Part shown: positions 56,403 through 64,000 of the stretch, in pieces
How the letters are laid out: every line of letters starts with the position of its first letter
Numbering within the stretch: position 1 is the stretch's first letter
Origin: an uncultured Erythrobacter sp.
Lineage (GTDB): Bacteria; Pseudomonadota; Alphaproteobacteria; Sphingomonadales; Sphingomonadaceae
Length of the DNA stretch: 64,000 bases
Assembly (NCBI RefSeq): GCF_947502395.1
Contig: NZ_CANMZM010000002.1
Coordinates: 434,001 to 498,000 of the forward strand
Direction: 5' to 3'
Position numbers and translations under genes: made by a program
Notes under the pieces: generated by a model
Database searches by the model: none
What the model saw: only the letters and a program-made list of their open reading frames with translations
Told to the model about the DNA's origin: nothing

Positions 56403-57598
56403 ACGCACCGCAAGCGCAGGACACTCTTAATCCAGGAATGGATAAAGAGACCTTCGAGCAATTTGCCGAACAGTTGGAACGCTACGTTCGTGAAAAGCTG
56501 ATCCCGGCAGAGCAACAAGTGATTGCCGATGACGCAGTTCCAGCAGATATCATCCAAGAGATGCGCGACATGGGTCTGTTTGGCCTGACGGTTCCAGAAG
56601 AATACGGCGGCGCGGGCCTCAATATGACGCAATATGCGCGTACCGTGAACATCATGGCCTATGCAGCGCCCGCTTACCGCTCGATCTTCTCGATCAATGT
56701 CGGAATGTTTGCGAGCGCTCTTAAAAACGGCGCGACCGAAGCGCAACGCGCCGAGTGGTTCCCTAAGCTTGCGGAAGGCAAAATCGCGTGCTTTGGCCTC
56801 ACCGAGCCGGGTTCGGGTTCGGATAGCGCTGGCCTGCAAACCACGGCCAAACCGAGTGCTGATGGCAATGGCTGGGTGCTCAATGGCTCCAAACGCTATA
56901 TCACCAATGCGCCGCATGCTGATGTTGCGCTGATTATGGCGCGTACTTCGAGCGAAAACCTTCCCAAAAATGCACATGTGAGCGCGTTTCTGGTGCCTAT
57001 GAATGCGAAAGGTGTTTCAACCGGTTCGCCGGATAAGAAAATGGGACAATCGGGCAGCCATATCTCGGACATCATGCTTGATGATGTCGAGGTGGCGGGC
57101 GAAGCATTGCTCGGCGGGGAGACCGGCAAAGGTTTCCGCTTTGCCATGCAGAGCCTTGATAACGGGCGCATTTCCGTGGGTGCAACGGCAGCGGGTTATG
57201 CACGGCGTGCGCTCGATAGCGCAATCCGTTACGCGAATGAGCGCAAGGCCTTTGGCGAACCCATCGCCAATTTTCAGCTGATCCAGCAGATGCTCGCTGA
57301 TAGTGAGATTGAGATCTACGCCGCCGAAGCGATGATGAAGGATGTGACCGAGCGTGCGGATCGAGGCGAGAATATCCTCATCAAAGCGGCCGCGTTTAAA
57401 GTGTTCTCTTCGGAAATGTGTGGCCGCGTGGTGGACCGGGTGGTTCAGGTTTATGGCGGCGCGGGATATCTTGCCGAATACGATGCCGAACGCTTCTATC
57501 GCGATGCGCGCATTTACCGCATTTACGAAGGCACAACGCAAATCCTCCAGCTTCAGATCGCCAAGCATATGCTGCGCGAATGGGAAGCGTTGAACTAA
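56399..57598 (+). CDS. Acyl-CoA dehydrogenase
   Basis: The 399-residue flavoenzyme oxidises an acyl-CoA at C2-C3. Motifs are GLTEPGSGSDSAGL (substrate/FAD binding), GWVLNGSKRYITNAPHADV, and YEGTTQILQLQIAKHML near the C-terminus with the catalytic glutamate in YEGT, as in short- and medium-chain enzymes. It precedes a CoA-transferase, a thiolase and a hydratase-like enzyme in one direction. The substrate is unknown. The start is coupled to the small lipoprotein. Confidence 0.9.
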   Translation: MNAPQAQDTLNPGMDKETFEQFAEQLERYVREKLIPAEQQVIADDAVPADIIQEMRDMGLFGLTVPEEYGGAGLNMTQYARTVNIMAYAAPAYRSIFSINVGMFASALKNGATEAQRAEWFPKLAEGKIACFGLTEPGSGSDSAGLQTTAKPSADGNGWVLNGSKRYITNAPHADVALIMARTSSENLPKNAHVSAFLVPMNAKGVSTGSPDKKMGQSGSHISDIMLDDVEVAGEALLGGETGKGFRFAMQSLDNGRISVGATAAGYARRALDSAIRYANERKAFGEPIANFQLIQQMLADSEIEIYAAEAMMKDVTERADRGENILIKAAAFKVFSSEMCGRVVDRVVQVYGGAGYLAEYDAERFYRDARIYRIYEGTTQILQLQIAKHMLREWEALN

Positions 57599-57661
57599 AC
57601 TAGGGAAGGGCAATGCCCACCCGCTGCGACTAAGCGCGCCTTTGGCTTGCTAAGTCTCGCT

Positions 57662-57683
57662 CCCCTCCCGCTTGTGGGAGGGG
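57662..57683. repeat. CCCCTCCC...GGGAGGGG hairpin
   Basis: CCCCTCCC (57662-57669) pairs with GGGAGGGG (57676-57683) around GCTTGT in the gap between acyl-CoA dehydrogenase and CoA-transferase. The G-rich sequence GGGGCTGGGGGTGGG follows it. It looks like a short dispersed repeat or an mRNA structure. Confidence 0.6.
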
Positions 57684-57704
57684 CTGGGGGTGGGCCATGA
57701 ACGT

Positions 57705-58967
57705 ATGTATAATCTCCTGAATGACCTCTCGATTGTAGAAGTGTCGAGCTTCGTCGCCTCCCCCACCGCTGGGCTATACTGCGCGCAGATGGGTGCAGAG
57801 GTCATCCGCGTCGATCACAAGGCAGGCGGGCTTGATTACGACCGCTATATGCTAACCAAAGAGGGGCGTTCGCTTTCGTGGGAGAATTTGAACCGCGCGA
57901 AGAAATCGGTCGCTTTGGACCTGCGCAGCGCAGAGGGCCGCGAGCTATGCGTCGAGCTTGCCGCGAAGACCGGGCAGTGCATCACCAATCTGCCGGAGAA
58001 AAGCTTCCTTTCGCACGGAGCTATGCAGGCCCAAAGGATCAAACAAGGGGCGCGTGACGATATGGTGAGCGTGCGGATCATGGGCTGGCACGATGGGCGT
58101 CAGGCGATGGACTTCACCGTCAATGCCGCTGCCGGATATCCGCTGATGACAGGGCCTGAAGAGTGGGACCCGGAATCTGCGCCGCCAGTGAGTCAGCCGC
58201 TTCCGGCTTGGGACTTCATTACTGGCGCATACTCGGCCTTTGCGCTCATGACAGCGCTGCACAACCGCTCAGCTACGGGCCAAGGCACAGAGGTCCGTGT
58301 CCCATTGGGCGATGTGGCGATTGGGACGCTGGCGAATTCAGGGACGATGGCCGAGATGCTCTATCGCGGCTCTGATCGTGAGCGATTGGGCAATGCCATC
58401 TGGGGCGCGTTTGGTCGCGATTTTCAGACCAAATGCGGTACCCGCTTTATGGTGGCTGCGCTTACTCCCAAGCAGTGGACAGGGCTGGTTGCCGCTTTCG
58501 GTGTCGCTGAGGGTATTGCTGCGCTCGAGGGTGAGCTTGGTATCGATTTCAATGGCGGGGACCGCCCGCGCTTTGAAAACCGTCACCGCCTGTTCGACCT
58601 CTTCCAATCAGCGGCCGAGGGCTTCGACTACGACACGCTCTCGGCGCGTATGCGTGCGGAAGGCTGCACATTTGAAAAGTACCGTTCGCATCATGAGGCC
58701 TCGGTTGATCCGGACCTTGTCGACAACAACCCGCTTTTCGGACCATCACCCTCGAACCCATCAGGCTTCGAATATCCAGCGACGCGCAGCTTCGCCAATA
58801 TGCCAGCACACGAAGCCGAAGACCCAGCACCCGCGCCCTTCCTCGGGCAGCATTCCGAAGAAGTGCTCGCCGATAAGCTGGGCCTTTCTTCGGGCGCGAT
58901 CGCCAAGCTGGTGGACGCAGGCACGGTCGCCCTCTCCGATCAAAACGCCGATTACACACACCGATAA
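57705..58967 (+). CDS. CaiB/BaiF-type CoA-transferase or alpha-methylacyl-CoA racemase
   Basis: The 420-residue protein belongs to family III CoA-transferases: VEVSSFVASPTAGLYCAQMGAEVIRVDH at the start, NLNRAKKSVALDLRSAEGRE, and the catalytic aspartate region MDFTVNAAAGYPLMTG. It can move CoA between acids or racemise 2-methylacyl-CoA. The start is ATG at 57705; the ATG-equivalent at 57672 is a TTG inside the repeat. It lies between an acyl-CoA dehydrogenase and a thiolase. Confidence 0.85.
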   Translation: MYNLLNDLSIVEVSSFVASPTAGLYCAQMGAEVIRVDHKAGGLDYDRYMLTKEGRSLSWENLNRAKKSVALDLRSAEGRELCVELAAKTGQCITNLPEKSFLSHGAMQAQRIKQGARDDMVSVRIMGWHDGRQAMDFTVNAAAGYPLMTGPEEWDPESAPPVSQPLPAWDFITGAYSAFALMTALHNRSATGQGTEVRVPLGDVAIGTLANSGTMAEMLYRGSDRERLGNAIWGAFGRDFQTKCGTRFMVAALTPKQWTGLVAAFGVAEGIAALEGELGIDFNGGDRPRFENRHRLFDLFQSAAEGFDYDTLSARMRAEGCTFEKYRSHHEASVDPDLVDNNPLFGPSPSNPSGFEYPATRSFANMPAHEAEDPAPAPFLGQHSEEVLADKLGLSSGAIAKLVDAGTVALSDQNADYTHR

Positions 58968-58979
58968 AAGAGACCACCT

Positions 58980-60206
58980 ATGACCCGCAGAGCAGCCATT
59001 GTCTCACCCCTCCGCACGCCCGTTGGCAAGTTCCTCGGTGGCCTCTCCAGCCTCAATGCAGGCGAGCTTGGCGCGATCATCTTGAAAGCGCTGGTTGAGC
59101 GCTCCGGCATCGACCCTCAGCGCGTGGACGATGTCGTCTTCTCACAAGGGTACGGCAATGCAGAGGCCCCCGCGATTGGTCACTGGTCATGGCTTGCAGC
59201 TGGACTGCCCTTGGAAGTGCCCGGCTATCAGCTCGACCGCCGCTGTGGCTCTGGGCTTCAGGCTGTCGCTAATGCAGCGATGATGGTTGAAACCGGCATG
59301 GCGGACATTGTGGTCGCTGGTGGGTGTGAGAGCATGTCCAATGTTGAGCACTACACGCTGCAGGGGCGCGGAGGTGCTCGTATGGGCGATATTACCCTGC
59401 ATGACCGCCTCTCTCGGGGCCGCTTGATGAGCCAGCCGATTGAACGCTTTGGCATTATCACAGGCATGATCGAAACGGCTGAGAACTTGGCTAAAGATTA
59501 CAACATTACCCGTGAAGAGGCCGATGCCTATGCGGTTCGCTCGCACCAGAACGCGGCCGCCGCTTGGGAAGCGGGCAAGTTCGATGATCACCTTGTGAGT
59601 GTGGACGTACCCCAACGCCGGGGCGATCCCGTGACCTTTGCCAAGGACGAGGGCTACCGTGCAGATGCATCGATGGAGACGCTGGGCAAACTTCGCGCCA
59701 TCGACGGCAAGCGCGATCCAGACGCCATCGTCACCGCCGGCAATGCGAGCCAGCAAAACGATGCCGCGGCTGCATGTTTGGTGGTAGCAGAAGACAAGCT
59801 CGAAGAACTGGGTCTCACACCTTCGCTTTGGTTCGGTGGATGGGCAGCGGCAGGCTGTGACCCATCGCGCATGGGCATCGGCCCTGTGCCAGCGACTGAG
59901 CGGTTGTTTGAACGGCGTGGATACAGCTGGGATGATATAGACCTTGTCGAACTCAACGAAGCTTTCGCGCCGCAAGTGCTCGCCGTCCTCAAAGGCTGGG
60001 GCTGGAGCGAGGATGACAGCCGCTGCGAGATTCTCAACGTCAACGGCTCCGGCATCTCTCTAGGCCACCCAATTGGTGCGACCGGCGGGCGCATCCTTGC
60101 CGATCTGGCCGCAGAAATGCACCGCCGCAAAAGCCGCTACGCACTGGAGACCATGTGCATCGGCGGTGGACAAGGCATCGCCGCCGTATTCGAAAGGGCG
60201 AAATGA
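58980..60206 (+). CDS. Thiolase (acetyl-CoA C-acyltransferase)
   Basis: The 408-residue enzyme cleaves 3-oxoacyl-CoA with CoA. It has the nucleophile cysteine in RRCGSGLQAV, the histidine motif NVNGSGISLGHPIGATG, and the second cysteine in MCIGGGQGIAAVFE. It starts 12 bases after the CoA-transferase and overlaps the next gene by four bases. Acyl chain specificity cannot be read. Confidence 0.92.
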   Translation: MTRRAAIVSPLRTPVGKFLGGLSSLNAGELGAIILKALVERSGIDPQRVDDVVFSQGYGNAEAPAIGHWSWLAAGLPLEVPGYQLDRRCGSGLQAVANAAMMVETGMADIVVAGGCESMSNVEHYTLQGRGGARMGDITLHDRLSRGRLMSQPIERFGIITGMIETAENLAKDYNITREEADAYAVRSHQNAAAAWEAGKFDDHLVSVDVPQRRGDPVTFAKDEGYRADASMETLGKLRAIDGKRDPDAIVTAGNASQQNDAAAACLVVAEDKLEELGLTPSLWFGGWAAAGCDPSRMGIGPVPATERLFERRGYSWDDIDLVELNEAFAPQVLAVLKGWGWSEDDSRCEILNVNGSGISLGHPIGATGGRILADLAAEMHRRKSRYALETMCIGGGQGIAAVFERAK

Positions 60207-61051
60207 GCTTCGAGGCTTGGATTGGCCGTGAGCAGGAAAGCCACGACACTCTAACGCCTCAGCATGCCGCGCAGTGGTGCGCGACATTTGACCTTCCGGT
60301 GCCCGAGTGTTGGATCATGCCACAGGGTATCCACTTGGCACTGTGCACGCCGGATGCTCCCACAGGAGCGCTTGGCGAAGATGGACACCCGGCGCGCGAT
60401 GATAGCCTGGGCAGCTTCCTGCCACCGCTCCCTATGTCGCGCCGTATGTGGGCCTCCAGCGATATCCGCTTTATCGCGCCCATCGCTATTGGAGCCGTGG
60501 TGAAGCGCACCAGCCGCGTTGCATCCATCAGCGAGAAAGACGGCGGCTCTGGCAAGCTTGCCTTCGTCAATGTCGAGCATGAGACGGTTGCCAACGGCAC
60601 GCTAAGCGTGCGGGAGACGCAGACGCTGGTCTACCGCGATGCAGCGGCAAGTGATGCACCGCTCAGTCCGCCAGAATCGGGCGACGGGGAGTTTGATGCG
60701 GGCGCGTGGGATGTCACTCGCACTCTCACCCCCGATCCGCGGCTTTTATTCCGCTATTCGGCGCTGACCTTCAACACCCACCGCATCCACTATGACGCGC
60801 CTTATGCTGAGGCGGTGGAACGGTATCGCGGGCTGGTCGTGCACGGGCCGCTTACCGCATCGCTCTTGCTACAACTGGCAGCGAGTGAGCTTGGCGACAA
60901 CCGTCTACGCAAATTCGCCTTCCGGGGTCTGTCGCCCGCCATTGCTGGCGAACAGCTCAACCTGGTGATGCACAAATGCGAGGAAGGGTATGAGCTGGGC
61001 GCTTTTGCGAGTGACGGGCGGCAAGTGACCAAAGCGAGCGCCAGCCTTTAA
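60203..61051 (+). CDS. MaoC/HTD2-type enoyl-CoA hydratase (mesaconyl-C4-CoA hydratase-like)
   Basis: The 282-residue protein has a double-hotdog layout with SFEAWIGREQE at the N-terminus and a C-terminal half with LFRYSALTFNTHRIHYDAPYA, the catalytic motif of HTD2-like and mesaconyl-C4-CoA hydratase enzymes. It should hydrate or dehydrate an acyl-CoA. It shares ATGA with the thiolase and its stop interlocks with the convergent ribbon-helix-helix gene. Mesaconyl-C4-CoA or another branched enoyl-CoA is a fair candidate substrate. Confidence 0.8.
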   Translation: MSFEAWIGREQESHDTLTPQHAAQWCATFDLPVPECWIMPQGIHLALCTPDAPTGALGEDGHPARDDSLGSFLPPLPMSRRMWASSDIRFIAPIAIGAVVKRTSRVASISEKDGGSGKLAFVNVEHETVANGTLSVRETQTLVYRDAAASDAPLSPPESGDGEFDAGAWDVTRTLTPDPRLLFRYSALTFNTHRIHYDAPYAEAVERYRGLVVHGPLTASLLLQLAASELGDNRLRKFAFRGLSPAIAGEQLNLVMHKCEEGYELGAFASDGRQVTKASASL

Positions 61052-61260
61052 GCTTTGGGTGGCCGCCCGCGCCTAGGCGTTTTCGTTCTCTCCACCGCAA
61101 TCCCGCGCGCTTCCAACGCCTCTCTTAATAGCATTTCGATCTGCGCATTGGCAGAGCGCAATTCCGCGCCCGCAAGCCGCTCGACCGCAGCGTGAACCGC
61201 CGGATCGAGCCGCAATGCATATGCCTTTTTAGCGGGCGGTTTGTTTGAGGGTGCAGCCAT
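61048..61260 (-). CDS. Ribbon-helix-helix (Arc-like) DNA-binding protein with GRP-type basic tail
   Basis: The 70-residue protein has the Arc/MetJ fold pattern YALRLDPAVHAAVERLAGAELRS followed by NAQIEMLLREALEARG. A C-terminal RRGRPPK resembles an AT-hook core. It should bind DNA as a dimer. AAGGAGG lies six bases before the ATG. It follows the SPFH gene by 24 bases, so the two are co-transcribed. It may bind the AT-rich inverted repeat at 62214-62249. Confidence 0.82.
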   Translation of the reverse strand: MAAPSNKPPAKKAYALRLDPAVHAAVERLAGAELRSANAQIEMLLREALEARGIAVERTKTPRRGRPPKA

Positions 61261-61284
61261 AGCTGCCTCCTTCGGGTTTGCAGG

Positions 61285-62202
61285 TTACTGGTAAAGCGTG
61301 CCTGTGTTCACGACTGGATGGGCCTCGCGGTCTCCGCAGAGCACTACCATGAGGTTGGAAACCATGGCGGCTTTGCGTTCATCATCCAGTTCGATGATGC
61401 CATCAGCGGACAGTTTGCCCAGCGCGTCTTCGACCATGGAAACGGCGCCAATGACCACCTTCTTACGCGCAGCGATCACGGCATCTGCCTGTTGGCGGCG
61501 CAGCATGGCTCCGGCAATTTCGGGCGCATAGGCGAGGTGGGTAAGACCCGCTTCATCGACGACGATACCAGCCACCTTGAGCCTGTCATTCAATTCCTCG
61601 CGCAGCTCGTTCGCAATGACATCGGCGCTCCCGCGAAGCGTTGTTTCGTCCTCATCCGACATATCGTCGTAAGGGTGGCGCGCCCCCACGGTGCGAAGGC
61701 CGGCTTCGATTTGAATGTTCACAAACTCTTTGTACTCATCAACATCGAACACTGCCTGAGCAGTATCGGAAACACGCCAAACCACGTTGCAGGCGACCTC
61801 AATTGGGTTACCGCGCAAATCGTTGATCTTGACCACATCAGAGTGAATGTTGTGGGCACGTACGCTGACCTTTTGCTTGATCATCCAAGGCCATACCCAT
61901 TGCAGGCCCTCCTTACGCACTGTCCCGCGGTATTCACCAAACAAAGTGATCACGGCAGCCTGGTTAGGCTGGATCATGAAGAACCCGATAATACCAAACA
62001 GGACGACCAATGCGCCGGTCAAAAGCGTGCCGACAAAGGCCAATTTGACTGACTTGGCAGCGCCTTCAGGTGGAATAGCGCCAATGATCATGTAGATAAT
62101 AACAAGTGTGATGACGCTAAAGACCGCCAACATAAGATAGCCATTATAGGCAGAGCCGGTCTCCTCCCGGCTTGATGTCATTGGCACAGCCTGATCTGAC
62201 AT
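61285..62202 (-). CDS. SPFH/Band 7 domain membrane protein
   Basis: The 305-residue protein has two N-terminal membrane helices ([20 protein letters not shown] and [24 protein letters not shown]), then an SPFH domain ([48 protein letters not shown]) and a helical coiled tail with [20 protein letters not shown]. Such proteins form membrane-tethered oligomers and scaffold proteolysis or lipid domains. GGAG is about eight bases before the ATG. Confidence 0.9.
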   Translation of the reverse strand: MSDQAVPMTSSREETGSAYNGYLMLAVFSVITLVIIYMIIGAIPPEGAAKSVKLAFVGTLLTGALVVLFGIIGFFMIQPNQAAVITLFGEYRGTVRKEGLQWVWPWMIKQKVSVRAHNIHSDVVKINDLRGNPIEVACNVVWRVSDTAQAVFDVDEYKEFVNIQIEAGLRTVGARHPYDDMSDEDETTLRGSADVIANELREELNDRLKVAGIVVDEAGLTHLAYAPEIAGAMLRRQQADAVIAARKKVVIGAVSMVEDALGKLSADGIIELDDERKAAMVSNLMVVLCGDREAHPVVNTGTLYQ

Positions 62203-62213
62203 GGACGAGTCTC

Positions 62214-62249
62214 CTTCGATATAATTATGATATTATTTTTATATCGAAG
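62214..62249. promoter_or_regulatory. AT-rich inverted repeat in front of the SPFH gene
   Basis: CTTCGATATAA (62214-62224) pairs perfectly with TTATATCGAAG (62239-62249) around a 14-base centre that holds a second ATAAT...ATTAT repeat. It is 11 bases before the SPFH start and 11 bases after the ppk2 stop, so it fits an operator or core promoter of the SPFH gene. Confidence 0.55.
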
Positions 62250-62260
62250 CGAACAGATTG

Positions 62261-63037
62261 TCAATCTATGGGGTAATCCTTGAGCGGCTTCATGACGCTG
62301 TAGCTCTCTTCATATGGCTCATGACCAAGGTCCGGAAAATCAATTGCGGGTGGCTCAATATGCATGTCGGGCAGTCGGTCGAGGAGATCGCGGATCAGGG
62401 TGAGCCGACCGCGCTTCTGATCATTGAAATCAACCAAGGTCCACGGCGCATTATCCGTGTGTGTCGCCTTCAGCATTGCCGCGCGAGCCTCGGTGTAGGC
62501 CTCATACTTTTCGCGCGCCGCAAGATCGACTGGTGAGAGCTTCCAGCGCTTGAGTGGGTCTTCGCCACGTTCCTTCAACCGCTCCTCCTGCTTGTCCTGA
62601 TCAGTGGTGAGCCAGTATTTGAACAGCAATATGCCGTCATCGATAAGCATCTTTTCAAAGGTTGGCGTCGCTTTAAGGAAGGCTTCTGCTTGCTCTTCGG
62701 AGCAATAGCCCATCACCCGCTCTACCCCGGCCCGGTTGTACCAAGAACGATCGAACAGCACAATTTCGCCAGCATGTGGCAAGTGCTTCACATAACGCTG
62801 GAAATACCACTGAGTTTGCTCCTCCTCGCTCGGCTTGGACAGCGCAACGGTGCGACACTGGCGGGGATTGAGCTTGTCGCGCACCGCCCGGATCGCGCCG
62901 CCCTTTCCAGCGGTATCGCGCCCCTCAAAGATCACCACAATCCGTGCGCCTGTCGTCTTTGCCCAACGTGCCATTCCGACCAATTCCTCGGTCATCGGCT
63001 CCAAGAGTCTGCGGTAGTCCTTGCTTTTAAGCGCCAT
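62261..63037 (-). CDS. ppk2: Polyphosphate kinase 2
   Basis: The 258-residue kinase moves phosphate between polyphosphate and nucleotides. Family marks are the Walker A GRDTAGKGGAIRAV, FDRSWYNRAGVERVMGY and ERLKERGEDPLKRWKLS with the lid. It is a single-domain class I-type PPK2. It lies upstream of the SPFH gene on the same strand, and its start is 57 bases from the divergent phenylalanine hydroxylase. Confidence 0.92.
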   Translation of the reverse strand: MALKSKDYRRLLEPMTEELVGMARWAKTTGARIVVIFEGRDTAGKGGAIRAVRDKLNPRQCRTVALSKPSEEEQTQWYFQRYVKHLPHAGEIVLFDRSWYNRAGVERVMGYCSEEQAEAFLKATPTFEKMLIDDGILLFKYWLTTDQDKQEERLKERGEDPLKRWKLSPVDLAAREKYEAYTEARAAMLKATHTDNAPWTLVDFNDQKRGRLTLIRDLLDRLPDMHIEPPAIDFPDLGHEPYEESYSVMKPLKDYPID

Positions 63038-63077
63038 CGAGCACCCCCTTTATTGTGCTTGCGTTCACCCGCCAGTG

Positions 63078-63091
63078 GTATCATGTGATAC
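63078..63091. promoter_or_regulatory. Palindrome GTATCA-TG-TGATAC at the phhA start
   Basis: Six-base arms (63078-63083 and 63086-63091) surround TG and end three bases before the phhA ATG, where a ribosome binding site would be expected. It could be an operator or a start-proximal regulatory site. Confidence 0.45.
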
Positions 63092-63094
63092 TAT

Positions 63095-64000
63095 ATGGAA
63101 ACGCTCGCAAACACTGACACCGATTACACGGCACTTCCAGAGCTGAGCGAGGATATCTTCACCGCCCCGCTCGCTAAGCCTGCGCACGTAGGTGAAGACT
63201 GGATAGAGCCTTCGCAGACCCAATATTCCAGCGATGACGACGGCGTGTGGAACGATCTGTTTGCGCGCCAGATGGAGGTTCTTCCCGGACGTGCGGCGAG
63301 TGCCTTTATGGCGGGCCTCGACAAGCTCGACCTATCGCGTGGCGGCATCCCCGAATTCCAGGAGCTTTCAGAGGAGTTGGGCAAGCTTACCGGCTGGAGC
63401 GTTATTCCGGTCCCGATGCTGATCCCCGATCACGTATTCTTTTGGCACCTTGCGAACAGGCGTTTTCCCGCAGGCAATTTTATCCGAACGCGTGAGACGT
63501 TCGACTACATCCAGGAGCCCGATGTCTTCCACGACGTCTTTGGCCATGTGCCCATGCTGACCGATCCAGTGTTTGCCGATTACATGCAGGAATATGGCCG
63601 CGCAGGTTGGAAAGCGATGCGGTACAATCGCCTGAAGGCCTTAGGCGCGCTTTACTGGTATACAGTCGAGTTCGGCCTGATTGAGGAACCTGAGGGCATT
63701 CGTGCCTATGGCGCTGGCATCCTTTCTGGGCCGACGGAGGCCAAATTTGCAGTGGAGGCCAAGAGCCCTAATCGCATTATGCTCAATGTCGACCGGGTCA
63801 TGCGCACCGATTACGTGATCAGCGATCTGCAGCCGACCTATTTTGTGATCGAGAGTTTCGATGATCTCTTCCGCCAGACCGTGGAGCGCGATTTTGACCG
63901 GCTCTATCGCAATCTCGCCCCCGGATTCACCTATGCCAACTCGGCGGTAATCGATGTTGATTATGTGGTGAACCGCGGCACGCAGGAATATCACTTGCGC
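63095..64000 (+). CDS. phhA: Phenylalanine 4-hydroxylase (partial at window end)
   Basis: The enzyme oxidises phenylalanine to tyrosine using a pterin cofactor and iron. 302 codons are inside the window, and no stop is reached. The iron ligands are the two histidines of VFHDVFGHVPMLTDP and the glutamate of LYWYTVEFGLIEE. ATG at 63095 gives an N-terminus of about 30 residues before the catalytic domain. No ribosome binding site is evident. The gene diverges from ppk2. Confidence 0.94.
   Translation, partial: METLANTDTDYTALPELSEDIFTAPLAKPAHVGEDWIEPSQTQYSSDDDGVWNDLFARQMEVLPGRAASAFMAGLDKLDLSRGGIPEFQELSEELGKLTGWSVIPVPMLIPDHVFFWHLANRRFPAGNFIRTRETFDYIQEPDVFHDVFGHVPMLTDPVFADYMQEYGRAGWKAMRYNRLKALGALYWYTVEFGLIEEPEGIRAYGAGILSGPTEAKFAVEAKSPNRIMLNVDRVMRTDYVISDLQPTYFVIESFDDLFRQTVERDFDRLYRNLAPGFTYANSAVIDVDYVVNRGTQEYHLR

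Overview
The window looks like chromosome of an aerobic alphaproteobacterium of the order Sphingomonadales, most likely an Erythrobacter-type marine bacterium. This is inferred from protein families and gene style (moderately high GC, many ATGA-type start/stop overlaps, a large TonB-dependent receptor, a long GyrB, RibA with a long N-terminal extension, many acyl-CoA enzymes). No rRNA, tRNA, CRISPR, transposase, integrase or prophage gene was recognised. The region reads as ordinary core and metabolic chromosome, not as a mobile island. No defence or other multi-gene exotic system stood out; the interest lies in small uncharacterised genes, gene architecture and structured intergenic DNA.

Layout. 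0-0.8 kb: gene-poor DNA with a possible 27-codon hydrophobic peptide gene. 0.8-8 kb: acyl-CoA ligase (-), gyrB, FkbM methyltransferase, AI-2E-family permease and an M50-like membrane peptidase (+). 8-9.6 kb: TetR regulator and a PlsC-like acyltransferase (-), then a REP-like palindrome. 9.6-14 kb (-): a tightly overlapping leucine-degradation operon running isovaleryl-CoA dehydrogenase, four small proteins (three membrane proteins and one DUF1330), methylcrotonyl-CoA carboxylase beta subunit, and a small, possibly frameshifted lipoprotein. 14-17 kb (+): lipoprotein and an osmoprotectant ABC importer with a permease-binding protein fusion. 17-20 kb (-): DUF2147 protein, a MidA-type methyltransferase with a very long Ala/Lys/Glu-rich N-terminal region, and lgt.

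20-28 kb (+): acyl-CoA ligase, glnD and a TonB-dependent receptor closed by a strong terminator. 28-36 kb: YggS and an unknown protein (-), a TenI/ThiE-like protein, ftsK, an MmgE/PrpD protein, a nucleotidyltransferase and a membrane diguanylate cyclase (+). 36-39 kb (-): exported oligopeptidase B-like enzyme coupled to a thioesterase. 39-45 kb (+): aminopeptidase P, VOC and cupin proteins, a six-EF-hand exported protein, then an OmpR-type regulator and its histidine kinase. 45-48 kb (-): beta-lactamase-fold serine hydrolase and a HerA-like ATPase.

48-55 kb (+): fused PabB-PabC (folate), RluA-type pseudouridine synthase, ArfB, rpmG (too short for most ORF lists), LolA-like protein, a terminator with a possible small RNA, exonuclease III, ribA and a GNAT acetyltransferase; a beta-helix protein faces them (-). 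55.8-61 kb (+): two small lipoproteins, then acyl-CoA dehydrogenase, CoA-transferase, thiolase and a MaoC/mesaconyl-C4-CoA hydratase-like enzyme, which together look like a CoA-thioester degradation route of unknown substrate. 61-63 kb (-): ribbon-helix-helix protein, SPFH protein with an operator-like inverted repeat, PPK2. The window ends inside phenylalanine 4-hydroxylase.

Three convergent gene pairs (at 16.96, 54.67 and 61.05 kb) overlap by exactly four bases through interlocked stop codons.
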